Part shown: piece after piece, positions 28,530 to 40,560 of the stretch
How the letters are laid out: the number at the start of each line of letters is the position of its first letter
Numbering within the stretch: position 1 is the stretch's first letter
Origin: Lamellibrachia columna
Taxonomy: Eukaryota > Annelida > Polychaeta > Sabellida > Siboglinidae
Length of the DNA stretch: 64,000 bases
Direction of reading: 5' to 3'
Assembly: GCA_963662155.1 (NCBI GenBank)
Contig: OY759270.1
Location: forward strand, 16,971,545-17,035,544
The notes under the pieces: generated by a model
The model's database searches: none
What the model saw: the letters and a program-made list of their open reading frames with translations, nothing else
What the model was told of the DNA's origin: nothing
Translations under genes and position numbers: made by a program

Positions 28530-29700
28530 ACGACCGTTGGACAACGCGGTAGCTCCCTATTAATGTTACGGTACAATATGCACACGACACATAGGTATAA
28601 ATTCTCTCACGTGAATTATAACCCCAGACATTTTTGTCTGTCAGTCCCCGTTGGAATATTTGCGTCAGTGGGAAAACCCAGTCACAGATGGTCGTTGTTT
28701 TATGTTTTCCGAAATGTAATTCATTTCGACGCTCTAACGGCAAGTTTTGCTTGTCAACAACATAATAAATAAAGTGTACGGGCGTTGAATTAATTAATTG
28801 ATACACCTTTAATTACATTTACGATAAAAAACAACTCTCTTTCCATCTCTATTAAAAGTCTACTAGAACTTGTTATCCGTTTGTTTTCACTCACTCACTC
28901 ACTCAGTCACTCACTCACTCACTCACTCACTCACTCACTCACTCAATCACTCACTCACTCACTAACTCACTAACTCACTCACTCACTCACTCACTAACTC
29001 ACTCACTCACTCACACCCTCAGTCACTCATTCACGCACTCACTCACTCACTCACTCACTCACTCACTCACTCACTCACTCATTCACTCCTTCCATCTTCC
29101 CCTCCATCCCTCATTCAAACCTCTCCTCTCTCCATTCTCCCTCACACATCAATCCTCATATATGAAATTAAAAGCAAAATTCATGACACGGTCAGGAAGA
29201 TCCCCGTTAAACACAGGTAATCAGACACCCACCATATGGGCAGAGCTGAGATAATTCCATTACAGAAATAATCAACATGACAAATGAAATAATTTCCCTG
29301 AATGGCTTTTTATGAGACAGATTACAAGGAATGTGTATTTAACATTATTTCAAATAAGAAATTAGAAGAAGAACTAGCGTACGCAGTGCTATTCACCTGG
29401 TAGTTAAATATATCTACAGAAATATTAATGGCGTCACTTAAACAGGGCAGGGTGAACAGCTGTAAATAATACCACACAGTGTATCGTCGGCTCTACTGTC
29501 ACTGCGCCCCGCTGGGGTGCTTAAAATAAGTGATGGGAAATACCGCGAGAAACATCCCTGGGTAAAGCTCTGCATCTTTCTCATCAAACACACCCAAGAC
29601 ACGTATTTTAGACGTGACCTAGCATCGTTAATAAATAGTATGTGGCGTAGTAGTTTGTTTCAACAGTGACTAGTTTCTTCTAAGTTCCTACACACGCACA
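28530..29700. repeat. Duplicated block next to serpin B (paralog of 22400-22910)
   Basis: Same ordered landmarks as 22400-22910, interrupted by the CACT array and about 0.6 kb of AT-rich DNA. The segmental relation to locus A includes both serpin exons and this flank. Confidence 0.75.
28888..29092. repeat. (CACT)n microsatellite
   Basis: About 200 bases of CACT tetranucleotide with AACT, CAGT and ATTC interruptions. Confidence 0.95.
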
Positions 29701-29739
29701 CATGCACACTTACATAAGTATTCATTCGGGGATTGAGAT

Positions 29740-31390
29740 CTTTAACATGTGTGACAGGTAACTTAGAGAAGTTTATATGGTATGTTTGTCACTGTGTGAC
29801 AGGTATTTTGGAAAGGTGTTTATGTTGGGAGTCTTAGCTGTCCGGCGGCGGTGATAACATAATGTTACATTTAAAGGCTGAGATTTTGGCATCCTGTAGA
29901 GGACTCTTTGTATAATTATAGGGTTAGTAGGTAGGATTGTGAATTAAAATATATGTTTATTATAATGAAAATGAATTAGTTTTGTATCTATACATATTAG
30001 TTCAGGTATAGTTTTATATGTGGTGATTTCAAAGCATATGGGATGGATGCTAAAATGTGTGGTTCAAGACATATAGAATGATTGTTCCACGTAGGACGGG
30101 GCAACCTAGTAAGAGGATGATTGTCTTACCCGTAGGACGGGGCAACCTAGTAGGAGGATCACTATTGGTTGTGTGTGTGTCACACGGTGAAACTCTGGGG
30201 TTTTGTCCGCGGACAGGACGGAATGAGAGATAGAAAGCAGACTGTTATATTAGAATAAAGATGTAAACTACCGAGATGGCAGAGAAACATATGAGGGCTG
30301 GAGGCAAATCGTAGGCAAAGCATAGCCGGTATTTCTGAGCTAGCAAGAAGAAGCTAGAAACATTGTTACATCACCAGCGACTTGACGTTTACCAGCAAAA
30401 CAATTATCAACCGGAGGTATGGTAATGTTTCGTTTTGGTTGAGTGTGTTTAGGTGATCGTTTAGCAATCATTGTGATATTGGATAGTTTATTATTTAGAG
30501 GATTATATCTGATAAAATAGAAGAGTGTGTTTTGGCGTATTGGTATGATAGGCGACTATACCATTGTGATACTTAGTATTCGCGGTAGCGAATGATTGTA
30601 CGGAAAATATTTGATTTTGCAAAGTTAATATTCATTATTGTATATAGAGAAGGGTGTTCGCTCGGATGTACTGATCCGAGAAACTCTGTGTATTCATTGT
30701 GAGTAAATATACGTTAGGGTAGGTTGTTATATTAGTTGTATTAATAAACTGAGCTTATATCTTGTTAGTCAAGCATGTATTTATAGTCATTCTTAGTGTG
30801 GTATCAGCATTCTTTATAGTGCCTGGTGAGACGAACCACACATTGACGCGGACGTGATGTTCTAGCAAACAACCACGGTTAGACCGAGGTAGCCACAAGC
30901 GTACGTCTGTGGAAGCTGAATTGATGTCGGTAATCTTGACGAAAGGAGGTCGGCGATCTCAATGAACACCGAACGTATATTTTCTGTTCTTGGAGTATTT
31001 GTGTATACACTTATAGTTGGTTGGATTGAAGACCTAATAAGGGTCAATTCTTATTCTCTGAATTACGAGATGTTCATGTGATATCGTTTTATATCCCTCG
31101 TTTCTCATGTGGGAAGTGTATAAAAGGAGACTGTAATATCATGCTTGACAATTATTTAGTGTTGTGGGAGATTGAATCGATTGTTGGCTGATGAGCCCTA
31201 CTTTTGTTTTTGTTTTTATTGAGACGGGAGGGGACATTTTATTTTGTGTTAGTACTTAGCACTTAGGATATTAGGTAGAATATATTGGTAGAATATATAA
31301 TTGTAATTAATTAGTTGTTTCTACAGAAATTGGTCATATTAATAAAATGCGAAATCTATTCTGGTTGTACGTTTATGATATCATTACAGA
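29740..31390 (+). other. Non-coding interval with LTR-like signals (possible solo or degenerate LTR)
   Basis: No coding frame of note. There are a duplicated GTGTGACAGGTA (29750 and 29797) and a near-tandem pair of CGTAGGACGGGGCAACCTAG (30093 and 30132). TGGTATCAG at about 30801 resembles a primer-binding site for initiator Met-tRNA. GTATAAAAGG near 31119 looks like a TATA box and AATAAAATGCG near 31342 like a polyadenylation signal. These could be parts of an LTR retrotransposon, but I could not find a second LTR copy, so this is only a suggestion. Confidence 0.3.
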
Positions 31391-31583
31391 CGTTTTTTAT
31401 TTTACCCGGAATCCAACCCTCACACACACATTGATTATCTGGTTAAATCTGATCAAATATCCCCAGGTATTGTGAGTATTATTATGGTTCTTCGAAATTG
31501 CAAAATAATAATAATTACTATTTTTCTATTTCGTAACATAGTTGTCAATCGTCATTTTGTTGATTTGGATTTGCACTTGGATT

Positions 31584-31742
<159 letters not shown>

Positions 31743-32208
31743 ATTAAAACAAATCTTTGTTATAGACAGGCCGTCCTCTCGCAGATGTAATTTACATAAC
31801 TTGTCTTTGTCCAGGTCTAGCAGTAGTTCCCTGAACTTGATCATCAACGTGATATGTTACAAAAGTGTTTGACAGACTGGGTCTTAGAAAGGGTGCAGCT
31901 ACTATTATTACATCAACGACTATTATTTAGTCCTGCTCCAGTTGATGTTTGCCACACTACAGTCAACTACATGAGTGAATGTCATGATAATGTCGTAGGT
32001 CGCGTAAAGACGTTTCGCCTGGCGTGAGCTCTGTTTCTTTCATGCACTTAAATTACACACATTAGCGGTGATTTAAACGATGTCATGTCGTTCCGATCTA
32101 GCACAGATGTACCGCGGGTCACGCAATGGTAGATAATATATCGTGGCGTGGAGCGGCACTTTGGGTTAACACTTTGAGTTAAACAAACTTGTAATGTGAG
32201 AAATTATG

Positions 32209-32255
32209 ACATCATCATCATCATCATCATCACCATCATCACCATCATCACCATG
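32209..32255. repeat. (CAT)n trinucleotide repeat
   Basis: ATCATCATC and ACCATCATC units lying about 130 bases before the CR1-like element. Confidence 0.9.
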
Positions 32256-32384
32256 AAGAATACTTAAAATGTACAGTATCGTTTGGTCTTTCGTGACATT
32301 TTGAAAACTGTCCACTCTACGGCCGAATACTTCCGTCCAAAACTGCTCGCAACTCGCACCGTCATGTTAGTGTTACATTATTAT

Positions 32385-34170
32385 TGTAATGTTGGACCTC
32401 TAGAAGACAGTGCTGGAAATATAATATCACAGGGGTTTTTAATGGCGGAAGACCTAAATGGTTACTTCAGTTCAGTGTTTACCAAAGAAGATATTAGTTC
32501 ATTACCAGTTGCTGATGCTAAATTTCAGGGGGCTAAATCTGACTATTTAGGTCCGTTAGTTGTAACTCCAGAATTGGTAGCTAAGAAAATAAAGGCAATG
32601 AAGGATAACAAATCACCGGGAGTGGATGGGATTCCTCCAAAATTACTAATGGAAACAGTAGAACAAATCAGTATACCACTTGCAAGAGTATTCAACTTGT
32701 CATTAAAAGAGGGAGTTGTTCCGTTTGAATGGAAAGAAGCAAACATCATACCATTATTTAAAAAGGGTTCGAGAAATAAGTCAGAGAATTACAGACCAGT
32801 GAGTTTAACGTCAGTGATTTGTAAATTATTAGAAAGGTTAATTAAAGACCATATGGTGGAATTCCTCGTTAAGCATAAATTATTAAATTCATCTCAACAT
32901 GGATTCCTTAAAGCGAGGTCATGCTTAACAAATATGTTATGTTTTTTGGAAGAAATCACTAAGTGGATAGACGTGGGATCGCCAGTAGATATTATCTACT
33001 TAGATTTTCAGAAAGCTTTTGACAAAGTGCCACATCAAAGATTACTACTTAAATTAAAAGCCCATGGTATCGGGGATAGCATAACTGACTGGATAGAACA
33101 ATGGCTGACTGACAGAAGACAACGAGTTGTAGTAGATGGAGAAGTTTCAAATTGGAAATCGGTTTTGAGTGGGGTACCTCAAGGATCAGTATTAGGACCT
33201 ATATTATTCTTAATTTATATCAATGACTTGGACGACAGTATAACAAGTAACGTACTGAAATTTGCGGATGACACAAAACTGTTTAGAAAGGTTAATACTG
33301 ATGGTGATAAACAACATTTACAAAACGATCTAGACAGATTAGTGAAATGGTCTGAGAAATGGCAGATGTTGTTCAATTTTGGGAAATGTAAATGCCTACA
33401 TACAGGACATAGGAACTTGAATGTAAACTATAAAATGGGAGATACTGTTCTGGGTACTACTGTAAAAGAAAAGGACTTAGGAGTTACAATAAGCGCTGAT
33501 ATGAAAGTTTCAGAGCAGTGTGGTATTGCAGCTTCAAAGGGTAATCAAATTCTTGGATTGATTAGAAGAAACATAACATACAAGGGAAAAAAGTTAATTA
33601 TACCTCTTTATAAAGCAATAGTTAGACCTCATTTAGAATACTGTATACAAGCATGGAGACCATATCGTAAGAAGGATACAGATACGCTTGAACGCATACA
33701 AAGGAGAGCAACTAAAATGATTCCAGAACTGAGAGACCTTAGTTATGAAGAACGCCTGAAAGAATGTGGTTTAACAACTCTAGAGACAAGGAGGTTAAGA
33801 GGAGATCAGATTGAAGTTTTTAAGATATTGAATGGGTATGAAAATATTGATAGAAATATGTTTTTCTCACTCAAGAAGGATAGCAGAACTAGAGGACATG
33901 AGGTAAAATTAGTAAAGGATCAATGTAGATTGGACATCAGGAAGCACTCGTTCTCACAGAGGACAATAAATGAATGGAACAAATTGTCTACAGATTGTGT
34001 AACTGCTAGCAGCGTGAATATGTTTAAAAACAAGGTTGACACATATCTCAGGAGGGCGGGCTATAAGTAGATGAACATTGTTGGACTCTCGATAAGCCAA
34101 TGGCTTCCTTGTCCACTTGCCATCTGGGCCTTTGGCTTGGATGGCAAATCTTGTTAAATCTTGTTATACA
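32385..34170 (+). mobile_element. CR1-like non-LTR retrotransposon with open reverse transcriptase frame
   Basis: A 595-codon frame (32283-34070) stays open and includes a complete reverse transcriptase. Element homology starts near residue 35 (GPLEDSAGNI). Landmarks are NKSPGVDGIPPKLL, NYRPVSLTSVICKLLERL, motif A YLDFQKAFDKV (Asp241), motif B SGVPQGSVLGPILF, motif C FADD (327-330), then the thumb and a C-terminal domain with RRATKMIPELRDLSYEERL, TTLETRRLRGDQIEVFKILN, TRGHEVKLV and NEWNKLS. The endonuclease and ORF1 are absent, so it is 5'-truncated. The 3' UTR ends with tandem AAATCTTGTT units at about 34150-34165. The frame is intact, so insertion was recent; it cannot move alone without an endonuclease. 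Confidence 0.88.
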
Positions 34171-34566
34171 CTAGAGGCGCCACGGGTTATTTCGCGTAGC
34201 CTCTATTGACGTAGCAACTAAGAGGTGTATGGAACATTATATATTCGCGAGCTTTACAATTAACAAACAACTAGAAGCACTGTACCTGCGGAACGAACAT
34301 TTGGTTGCCTTTGCCCCGTAGTAGTAACTTTGACACGCGTTTGTAGCTGCTCAGCAGGCTGAAGTAAGTAGTGTGCAAGTCCCTTGGTGCGGATGAAGGC
34401 GACCGACTACCGAAGAAATCGAATGTTCACGTTACCAATCAACGTACTGCAGCTGTACGTGTATATTTGTATTTGCTTGGTAATTTCTTATATATATTTC
34501 AGACACCAAAACAATTTTCTAGTGTAATCAATCAAACAGTATCAATCAACATGTCTCGGGCACTGT

Positions 34567-34570
<4 letters not shown>

Positions 34571-34608
<38 letters not shown>
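34571..34608. repeat. (AT)n microsatellite
   Basis: A short pure AT run in the intron of locus C. Confidence 0.9.
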
Positions 34609-34609
<1 letters not shown>

Positions 34610-34834
34610 TAGTAAGGCAACAAATCATTGCTTGGAATCATCTAACATGCACAGTTTCTTTTGATTGATCGGTAGAATGCTTTACTGAGAAGCTATAACT
34701 GAGCTCTAACGACCACGTACTGGGTAGTGATGTAGCTTCCATAATGAGGTAGATGTTAAATATTCAACTGACGTTTTGCATTTAATTTTCATATTGTGTG
34801 CATGCGTGTGTAGTTAACGCTTACGCCATATCAA

Positions 34835-35190
34835 AATTTAACATGAGTTAACAAGAGTTAACAAGATGCCCAAATGACAAGTGGACAAGGAAGCCATTGG
34901 CTTATCGAGAGTCCAACAATGTTTAATCTACGTGTAACCTGCCCTCCAGAGATATTTGTCAATTTTGTCTTTAAACATGTTCACGCTGCTAGCATTTACA
35001 TAATATGTAGATAATCTGTTCCATTCAGTTATTTTAATCTGTGAGAATGAATACTTTCTGATACCCAATCTTCACTGATCCTTCAATAATTTTACATCGT
35101 GTCCTCTAAAATAAATGTTGTCATTGTTGCCTATCCGCTTTGATATTACTTTAAAATCATTACCCAAATGTAGAACATGATAAAACAAAC
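34835..35190 (-). mobile_element. CR1-like 3' end in reverse, inside serpin C intron
   Basis: The reverse complement matches the 3' end of the element at 33880-34165: TGTTGGACTCTCGATAAGCC, CAATGGCTTCCTTGTCCACT, GTGAACATGTTTAAAGACAA-type and FSQRTINEWN-type coding. It ends in two to three tandem TCTTGTTAAC units (34840-34865). Confidence 0.8.
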
Positions 35191-35379
35191 AACACCCAAT
35201 TAGAAACATTCTGCACACCTGAAACAACTGTCAACGAACACTTGGTTAACGACCTCATTCTGTTGCTGAGTATTATGGGAGTGCATATAAAATCTACCTA
35301 CGCGTTATGGTCCATGGTGAGCAGTAGGAGTCTCCCACAGGGGCTCCTTGTGGGCAGCCGTCATTGCTCCCAGACACGC

Positions 35380-36370
35380 TGCCATCAGCCACGTGTGACG
35401 GCTGCCACCAGCCACATGTGACCGCTGCCACCAGCCACGTGTGACCGCTGCCACCAGCCACATGTAACCACTGCCATCAGCCATGTGCGACGGCTGCCAC
35501 CAGCCACGTGTGACCGCAACCACCTGCCTTGTGTGACCGCTGCCACCAGCCACATGTAACCGCTGCCACCAGCCACGTGTGACCGCTGCCACCAGCCACA
35601 TATAACCTCTGCACCAGCCACGTGTGACTGCTGCCACCAGCCACATATAACCACTGCCACCAGCCACATGTAACCGCTGCCACCAGCCACATGTAACCGC
35701 TGCCACCAGCCACATGTAACCGCTGCCACCAGCCACATGTACCCGATGCTACTAGCCACATGCAACCGATGCCACCAGCCACACGTAACCGATGCCACCA
35801 GCCACATGTAACCGATGCCACCATACAAATGTAACCGCTGCCACCAGCCACATGTAACCGATGCCACCATACAAATGTAACCGCTGCCACCAGCCACATG
35901 TAACCGATGCCACCATACAAATGTAACCGATGCCACCAGACACATGTAACCGATACCACCATACAAATGTAACCGCTGCCACCAGCCACATGTAACCGAT
36001 GCCACCAGCCACATGTAACCGCTGCCATCAGCCACATGTAACCGATGCCACCATACAAATGTAACCGATGCCACCAGCCACATGTATCCGCTGCCACCAG
36101 CCACATGTAACCACTGCCACCAGCCACATGTAACCACTGCCACCAGCCACATGTAACCGATGCCACCATATAAATGTATCCGATGCCACCAGCCATATGT
36201 AACCGATGCCACCAGCTACATGTAACCGATGCCACCAGCCACATGTAACCGCTGCCACCAGCTACATGTAACCGATGCCACCATATAAATGTAACCGATG
36301 CCATCAGCCACATGTAACCGATGCCATCAGCCACAGGTAACCGATGCCACCAGCCACATGTAACCGATGT
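35380..36370. repeat. 23-bp minisatellite, about 42 copies
   Basis: The unit is GCCACCAGCCACATGTAACC plus GNT, period 23. Two main variant types occur: CCAGCCACATG and CCATACAAATG. Because 23 is not a multiple of 3, each frame cycles through three readings and stays open on the minus strand (WLVAxVTCGWW-type peptide). It lies just upstream of the serpin C exon 2 tip. There is no sign of a gene. Confidence 0.95.
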
Positions 36371-37070
36371 ATGCACCCATGTATGCACGCCCTCAGGCAC
36401 GTACGCACGCACGCGTGTTAGCAATACACACAATTTATAAGAACAATAATAAATGGTGGAGTGCTATCATTTGATGTATTATTTTACGTGACATCAAAAC
36501 GAGAGAACTAATGCTATTCATTTGAGGAATACGATGGTTAGGTATTTATAGTCTTCTGGTTGCATCTTTGCGATTACATTGCGTTTGGAATTCTAGTGCA
36601 TTAATAATAGTAAGCTCCGGAATTGTATATGTTTGCCCCTGGTGGTTTGTGGACGAACTGAGGGTGCAATATGTCATCATTTTAAACATGAAAGTTTACC
36701 ATTATTACAACAGTTAGTCCACAGATGTACAGGCACTCATGTATATTGAAAACGTCCCATAATGTAACAAGCACAAGTAAATAATACAAAGGAACTAAAA
36801 ATTTATAAATTAATCGTCGATGTTTCGATTTATGAGTTTTGACATTTCAGCAAGGTCATGGTATTGTTTCTCTAACATTCGCATGAGCGCTTTTTCTCAA
36901 TTCAATGGGTCCTTGATTTACTTCGTTACCGGTCTGTGAAGACGCGCGTATGTTCACGCGAATAATACCATCTACATATACATTCATATCCAAACCATGA
37001 TCATGTTCATGAGTGTTTACGGTGCATTTGATTAATATGCTAAGAATAAAAACTACACGACGCTACACAA
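36370..37070. other. AT-rich interval without recognisable features
   Basis: No domain-bearing frame, no repeat array and no splice-supported exon is seen. Confidence 0.6.
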
Positions 37071-37075
37071 ATCAC

Positions 37076-37315
<240 letters not shown>

Positions 37316-37329
37316 CAAATAGGAATATA

Positions 37330-37475
37330 GTTGTTGGTTCCGGTGAAGCAACATGGCGGCTAATCTTGTTCCGGTGAAGCAACATGGCGGCTAATCATAT
37401 TCCGGTGAAGCAACATGGCAGCTAATCATGTTCCGGTGAAGCAACATGGCGGCTAATTATGTTCCGGTGAAGTAA
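37330..37475. repeat. 33-bp minisatellite (4-5 copies)
   Basis: The unit GGTGAAGCAACATGGCGGCT plus AATCATGTTCC is repeated with the final copy degenerate. It begins directly after the AT cruciform. Confidence 0.92.
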
Positions 37476-37479
37476 CAAA

Positions 37480-38345
37480 GTAATCGTATTCGTATTATAA
37501 TACTTTAGAAGTACTTCGCATGAGATTAGTCTATAATGAAAATTGCCAACAAGGTCAACTGTTTAGCCAAACTTGTTTTTGTCAAATAATTTGCCAATTA
37601 TCATTGCACATAATTATTATTCACATTTCAATTATAATTAAATATCCATGCTAATGAGTTAACAGTCCGGATCCATAAAGCTGCTCAAGAAATTTATCAT
37701 CACTGTTGCTTTCATCCAGTCAAACTTTGATAAACACCAGAACAATCCACTATTACAGAAGAAGAAACTCTTGCTCTGACGTTAGTTCTACAACATATTG
37801 AGGTGTATTGTCTTAAAACAACCTTCCATGCCATTGTGTATGCTGATCATGAACGAAATGATGAAAAGCAAGAACAGATGATTATTACACGACACACAAG
37901 CCATATTGATTGTGAGAAAATGTCATTACGTATGCTTTTTCTAGATTAATTTATTTTGAAATAAACGATATGCTGCAACCATGGATGAAATTCCGTTGTA
38001 TATTTCTTGAATAGCTTGAGGATGCACGTGGAAATGTTGTTCACACGATCACGCTTTCGTTTTGTTGTTGTAAACACAGCTTCGTTGCATTAAGCATTTT
38101 GCCTATACTGGGCAGGTTTTATGAGACGGCAGTTGCTGTCGTGGAATAAATAGAACGGTTTAGTTCAGGGCACGGTGGTAAAGCTGATGGCGATGTAATT
38201 AACCTGAGAAAACCTATCTTGATGGTTCATTGTTTAGGCGCATCACCCCTCGTTAACAAGGGGTTATTAGGTCTTGGTTGTATACCCTAGACGGTCGTTT
38301 CGTAAACATATGTATAAAACGTACCCACTTGGCATTTATTATGCT
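37480..38345. other. Interval without recognisable features
   Basis: AT-rich sequence; no frame longer than chance and no repeat family recognised. Confidence 0.55.
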
Positions 38346-38348
38346 CGA

Positions 38349-38492
38349 ATGCGTGGTGAGTGCGTGAATGCGTGAGTGCGTGAGTGCGTGAGTGCGTGAG
38401 TGCGTGAGTGCGTGAGTGCGTGAGTGCGTGAGTGCGTGAGTGCGTGAGTGCGTGAGTGCGTGAGTGCGTGAGTGCGTGAGTGCGTGAGTGCG
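38349..38492. repeat. (GTGAGTGC)n octanucleotide repeat
   Basis: About 17 copies of GAGTGCGT, nearly perfect. It gives THSR/ALTH peptides on the minus strand, which are artefacts. Confidence 0.96.
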
Positions 38493-39359
38493 TGCACAGA
38501 CATACGTTGCATTCCGACATATGAAACAGCTCAAGCACCTTACCAGAAACCAACCCTGGAAATTGGCAATAGTTATACATCCACCAGATGAGATTTATAG
38601 AGACTTCTTTTATGCAAAGAAGCGTCTTGGGCTGCTTGTTGATGGGGTATTCATATATGTGCATCGCATATGACACCCTACCTACTAGAAGACTCTCTAG
38701 CGGCTGAGCGTCATCGGGGTGTAGCCCGCGATCAGGGTGGGGGGTGAGACGTGACGCTATCTGACCATATATTCAATGCACTGTGACCGTGAACTGCGTG
38801 TCCTTGACGCGCCGTTTAATAGGAAAGGTTGATAGGCACAGGTTTATGCGATCATGCTTCTTTGATCTGGCTATCAGACGGTTTGGTAATTAGATGGTCA
38901 GATTTCCCACACATAAGTTTCACACATAAAGACGATACTTTACTAACATCGCTGTGACTGTACGATATAGACGATACAGAATTGTTGCCAGTACTGTTGA
39001 TATGGAAGCACTCCGGGTGATATACATTTTATTATCATCATTCCATAATCCATAACAAAACAATTTCATTTTAACATGATCAATTTCCTTTTCCTTTCCC
39101 TAACCCCACGATGGGGTTCATATCGCACTACGCGCTTCGCCACATTCTTCCTGCTTAAACGGTTAGGCCCTAGTGTCGGGGTTTTTTCTCCGGGATTTCC
39201 CACCCGGGATTTACGATCGTCTATAGATATCGCACTTTGTGGATAATGGAGTCGATCACGCAAGGAGGATCGTCTATTATGGTGATTTACGGCATCTTAT
39301 CAAAGCGCCCTACCAGTGACCTGTTCTCGAGGGTAAATATATTACAGAAGAGAGTGTGT

Positions 39360-40020
39360 CACGCGTGAATACACGTCACGACAAGACATTTTGTCGCCGA
39401 TGATTTGTTTGCGACGATTTATCGCGGAGGGGGTCATATACGACGCGACCACAACGCGACTGGTGCTGTTCCAGCCGCTGTCAACAGGAGTATATGCCGC
39501 CATATTGCCCAGCGGAATTATGTGGAACTATTCGAAAATTACAATAACAAAAGCGTAAATCTATCAAAACTTATCACTTACTTGGAAGTTCAAGCCCTGT
39601 CGCCACTTCTTCCCAGGAACTTCCTTTCTGGTCGCGATTACTGTATTCTTTTGATTTAGCATCATATAAATAATGCCTTTCTTGACATAACTCTATTAGT
39701 TTCTCTTCTAGATCGATGAATCTTGCAACCTGCGCCATTTTCTCCGTGTTTTTAGGGACAGTCCCGTGACTTCTAGAAAGCTCCTAATTGGCTAAGTGCC
39801 TCAACACATTTCGGAACGCAACAAATCTGTCGCCGACGAGGATCGTACAGGCATACACGACACGATGCGACTTGTCGGCGGCGATTTGCCTTCACTGGCA
39901 TACACGTCACGACGCGACGATTTGTCGCCGATGATTTGTCGCCGTCACGACAAATCATCGCAGACGCGTCGAAGACACTCAAACGTGACGCAGATGAGTT
40001 GCGTCGGGCCGGGCTTAATC
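39360..40020 (-). mobile_element. Probable PIF/Harbinger-like DNA transposon relic
   Basis: The segment is bracketed by copies of a TTTGTCGCCGATGATTTGT motif (39390-39410 and 39925-39945, plus inverted CACGACAAATCATCG at 39955). It contains a MADF-type exon on the minus strand. Harbinger elements carry a Myb/MADF protein beside the transposase. No transposase was found, so this is a short or non-autonomous copy. Confidence 0.45.
39582..39738 (-). CDS. MADF-domain protein, first exon (partial)
   Basis: ATG at 39738 on the minus strand opens 52 codons that end in a perfect donor (GTAAGT at 39581, phase 1). The peptide has LIELCQERHYLYD, SKEYSNRD and SSWEEVATGLEL. This is the start of a MADF/Myb-SANT domain (L-I-x-L-V-x-x-x-P-x-L-Y-D, Y-x-N-R-D, W-x-x-V-A-x-x-L). 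MADF proteins bind DNA; the domain occurs in host regulators and in PIF/Harbinger transposons. The surrounding inverted and direct TTTGTCGCC motifs favour the transposon. I found no second exon, so the gene is partial or broken. Confidence 0.6.
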
Positions 40021-40024
40021 AACC

Positions 40025-40560
40025 GCTTGTTCACATCACTCCGTAACTGATCATTATGAATTTATAATCAAGTGATATGCTGAGTTAAAGCAACAAGTCG
40101 TAAACAACAATCGCATTGCCCAGCCAACGGTTTATTCATATCACTCCGTAACTGTCCATTTTGAATGTATAATCAAGTTGTGGCAGTGGTGATATGCCGA
40201 GTGGTGTCAATATCGGAGAATGTGAACTTACATTTGATGAGCAGATTCTGCACATCTTTATTTCATTAGGTAAACTCCTAATTTGTGTCAATAAATATCT
40301 CAGTATCAATTGCATACAATTGTGAATAATGTATGAATTGAAAATGAAGAACCACAATAAATTTTAGTTGTTGTTTGAAACTAAGTTGCATTACTCAGAG
40401 ATAGTAAATTGCATGTTGCAATGACGTAGCAAGTCGTAAACAACAACGACGTTGCCTGGCCAATCATTTCTTTATACCACTCCGCAACTGTTCATTTTGA
40501 ATTCATAATTAAGTTGTGGCAGTGGTGATATGCTGAGTGGCGCCACTGTCGGGGAGTGTG
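40025..40560. repeat. Three spaced copies of an about 80-bp repeat
   Basis: CACTCCGTAACTG, TTTTGAATTTATAATCAAG and GTGGCAGTGGTGATATGC-type blocks recur at about 40036, 40140 and 40478, along with AAGTCGTAAACAACAA (40094 and 40431). It is an old tandem duplication with indels. Confidence 0.75.

Larger units (their letters stand above)
34286..35270 (-). pseudogene. Serpin locus C (frameshifted exon 3 and 3' tip of exon 2)
   Basis: Minus strand. The exon 2 tip is about 35270-35219 (NEVVNQVFVDSCF, donor GTGTGC), matching VANRxFVExxF of the other loci. Exon 3 is 34358-34286 (SLLSSYKRVSK, then after a shift YYGAKATK). Its acceptor TACTTCAG and donor GTACAG are kept, but it is 73 nt against 72 nt in all four other loci, so one inserted base breaks the frame inside the exon. 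The rest of exon 2 and exon 1 are missing; a 23-bp minisatellite starts about 110 bases upstream. The intron contains a reversed CR1-like fragment. It is a clear pseudogene, with no exon 4 downstream. Confidence 0.75.

Noticed and set aside
32543..32749. Minus-strand frame inside the CR1-like RT
   Set aside because: Shadow of the RT coding strand.
35380..36370. CRISPR-like look of regular short repeats
   Set aside because: No unique spacers; the units are contiguous, and the genome is eukaryotic.
35305..36433. Trp/Val-rich frames up to 318 codons on the minus strand
   Set aside because: A 23-bp minisatellite; all three minus-strand frames are open with the same cyclic peptide, which is not expected of a protein gene.
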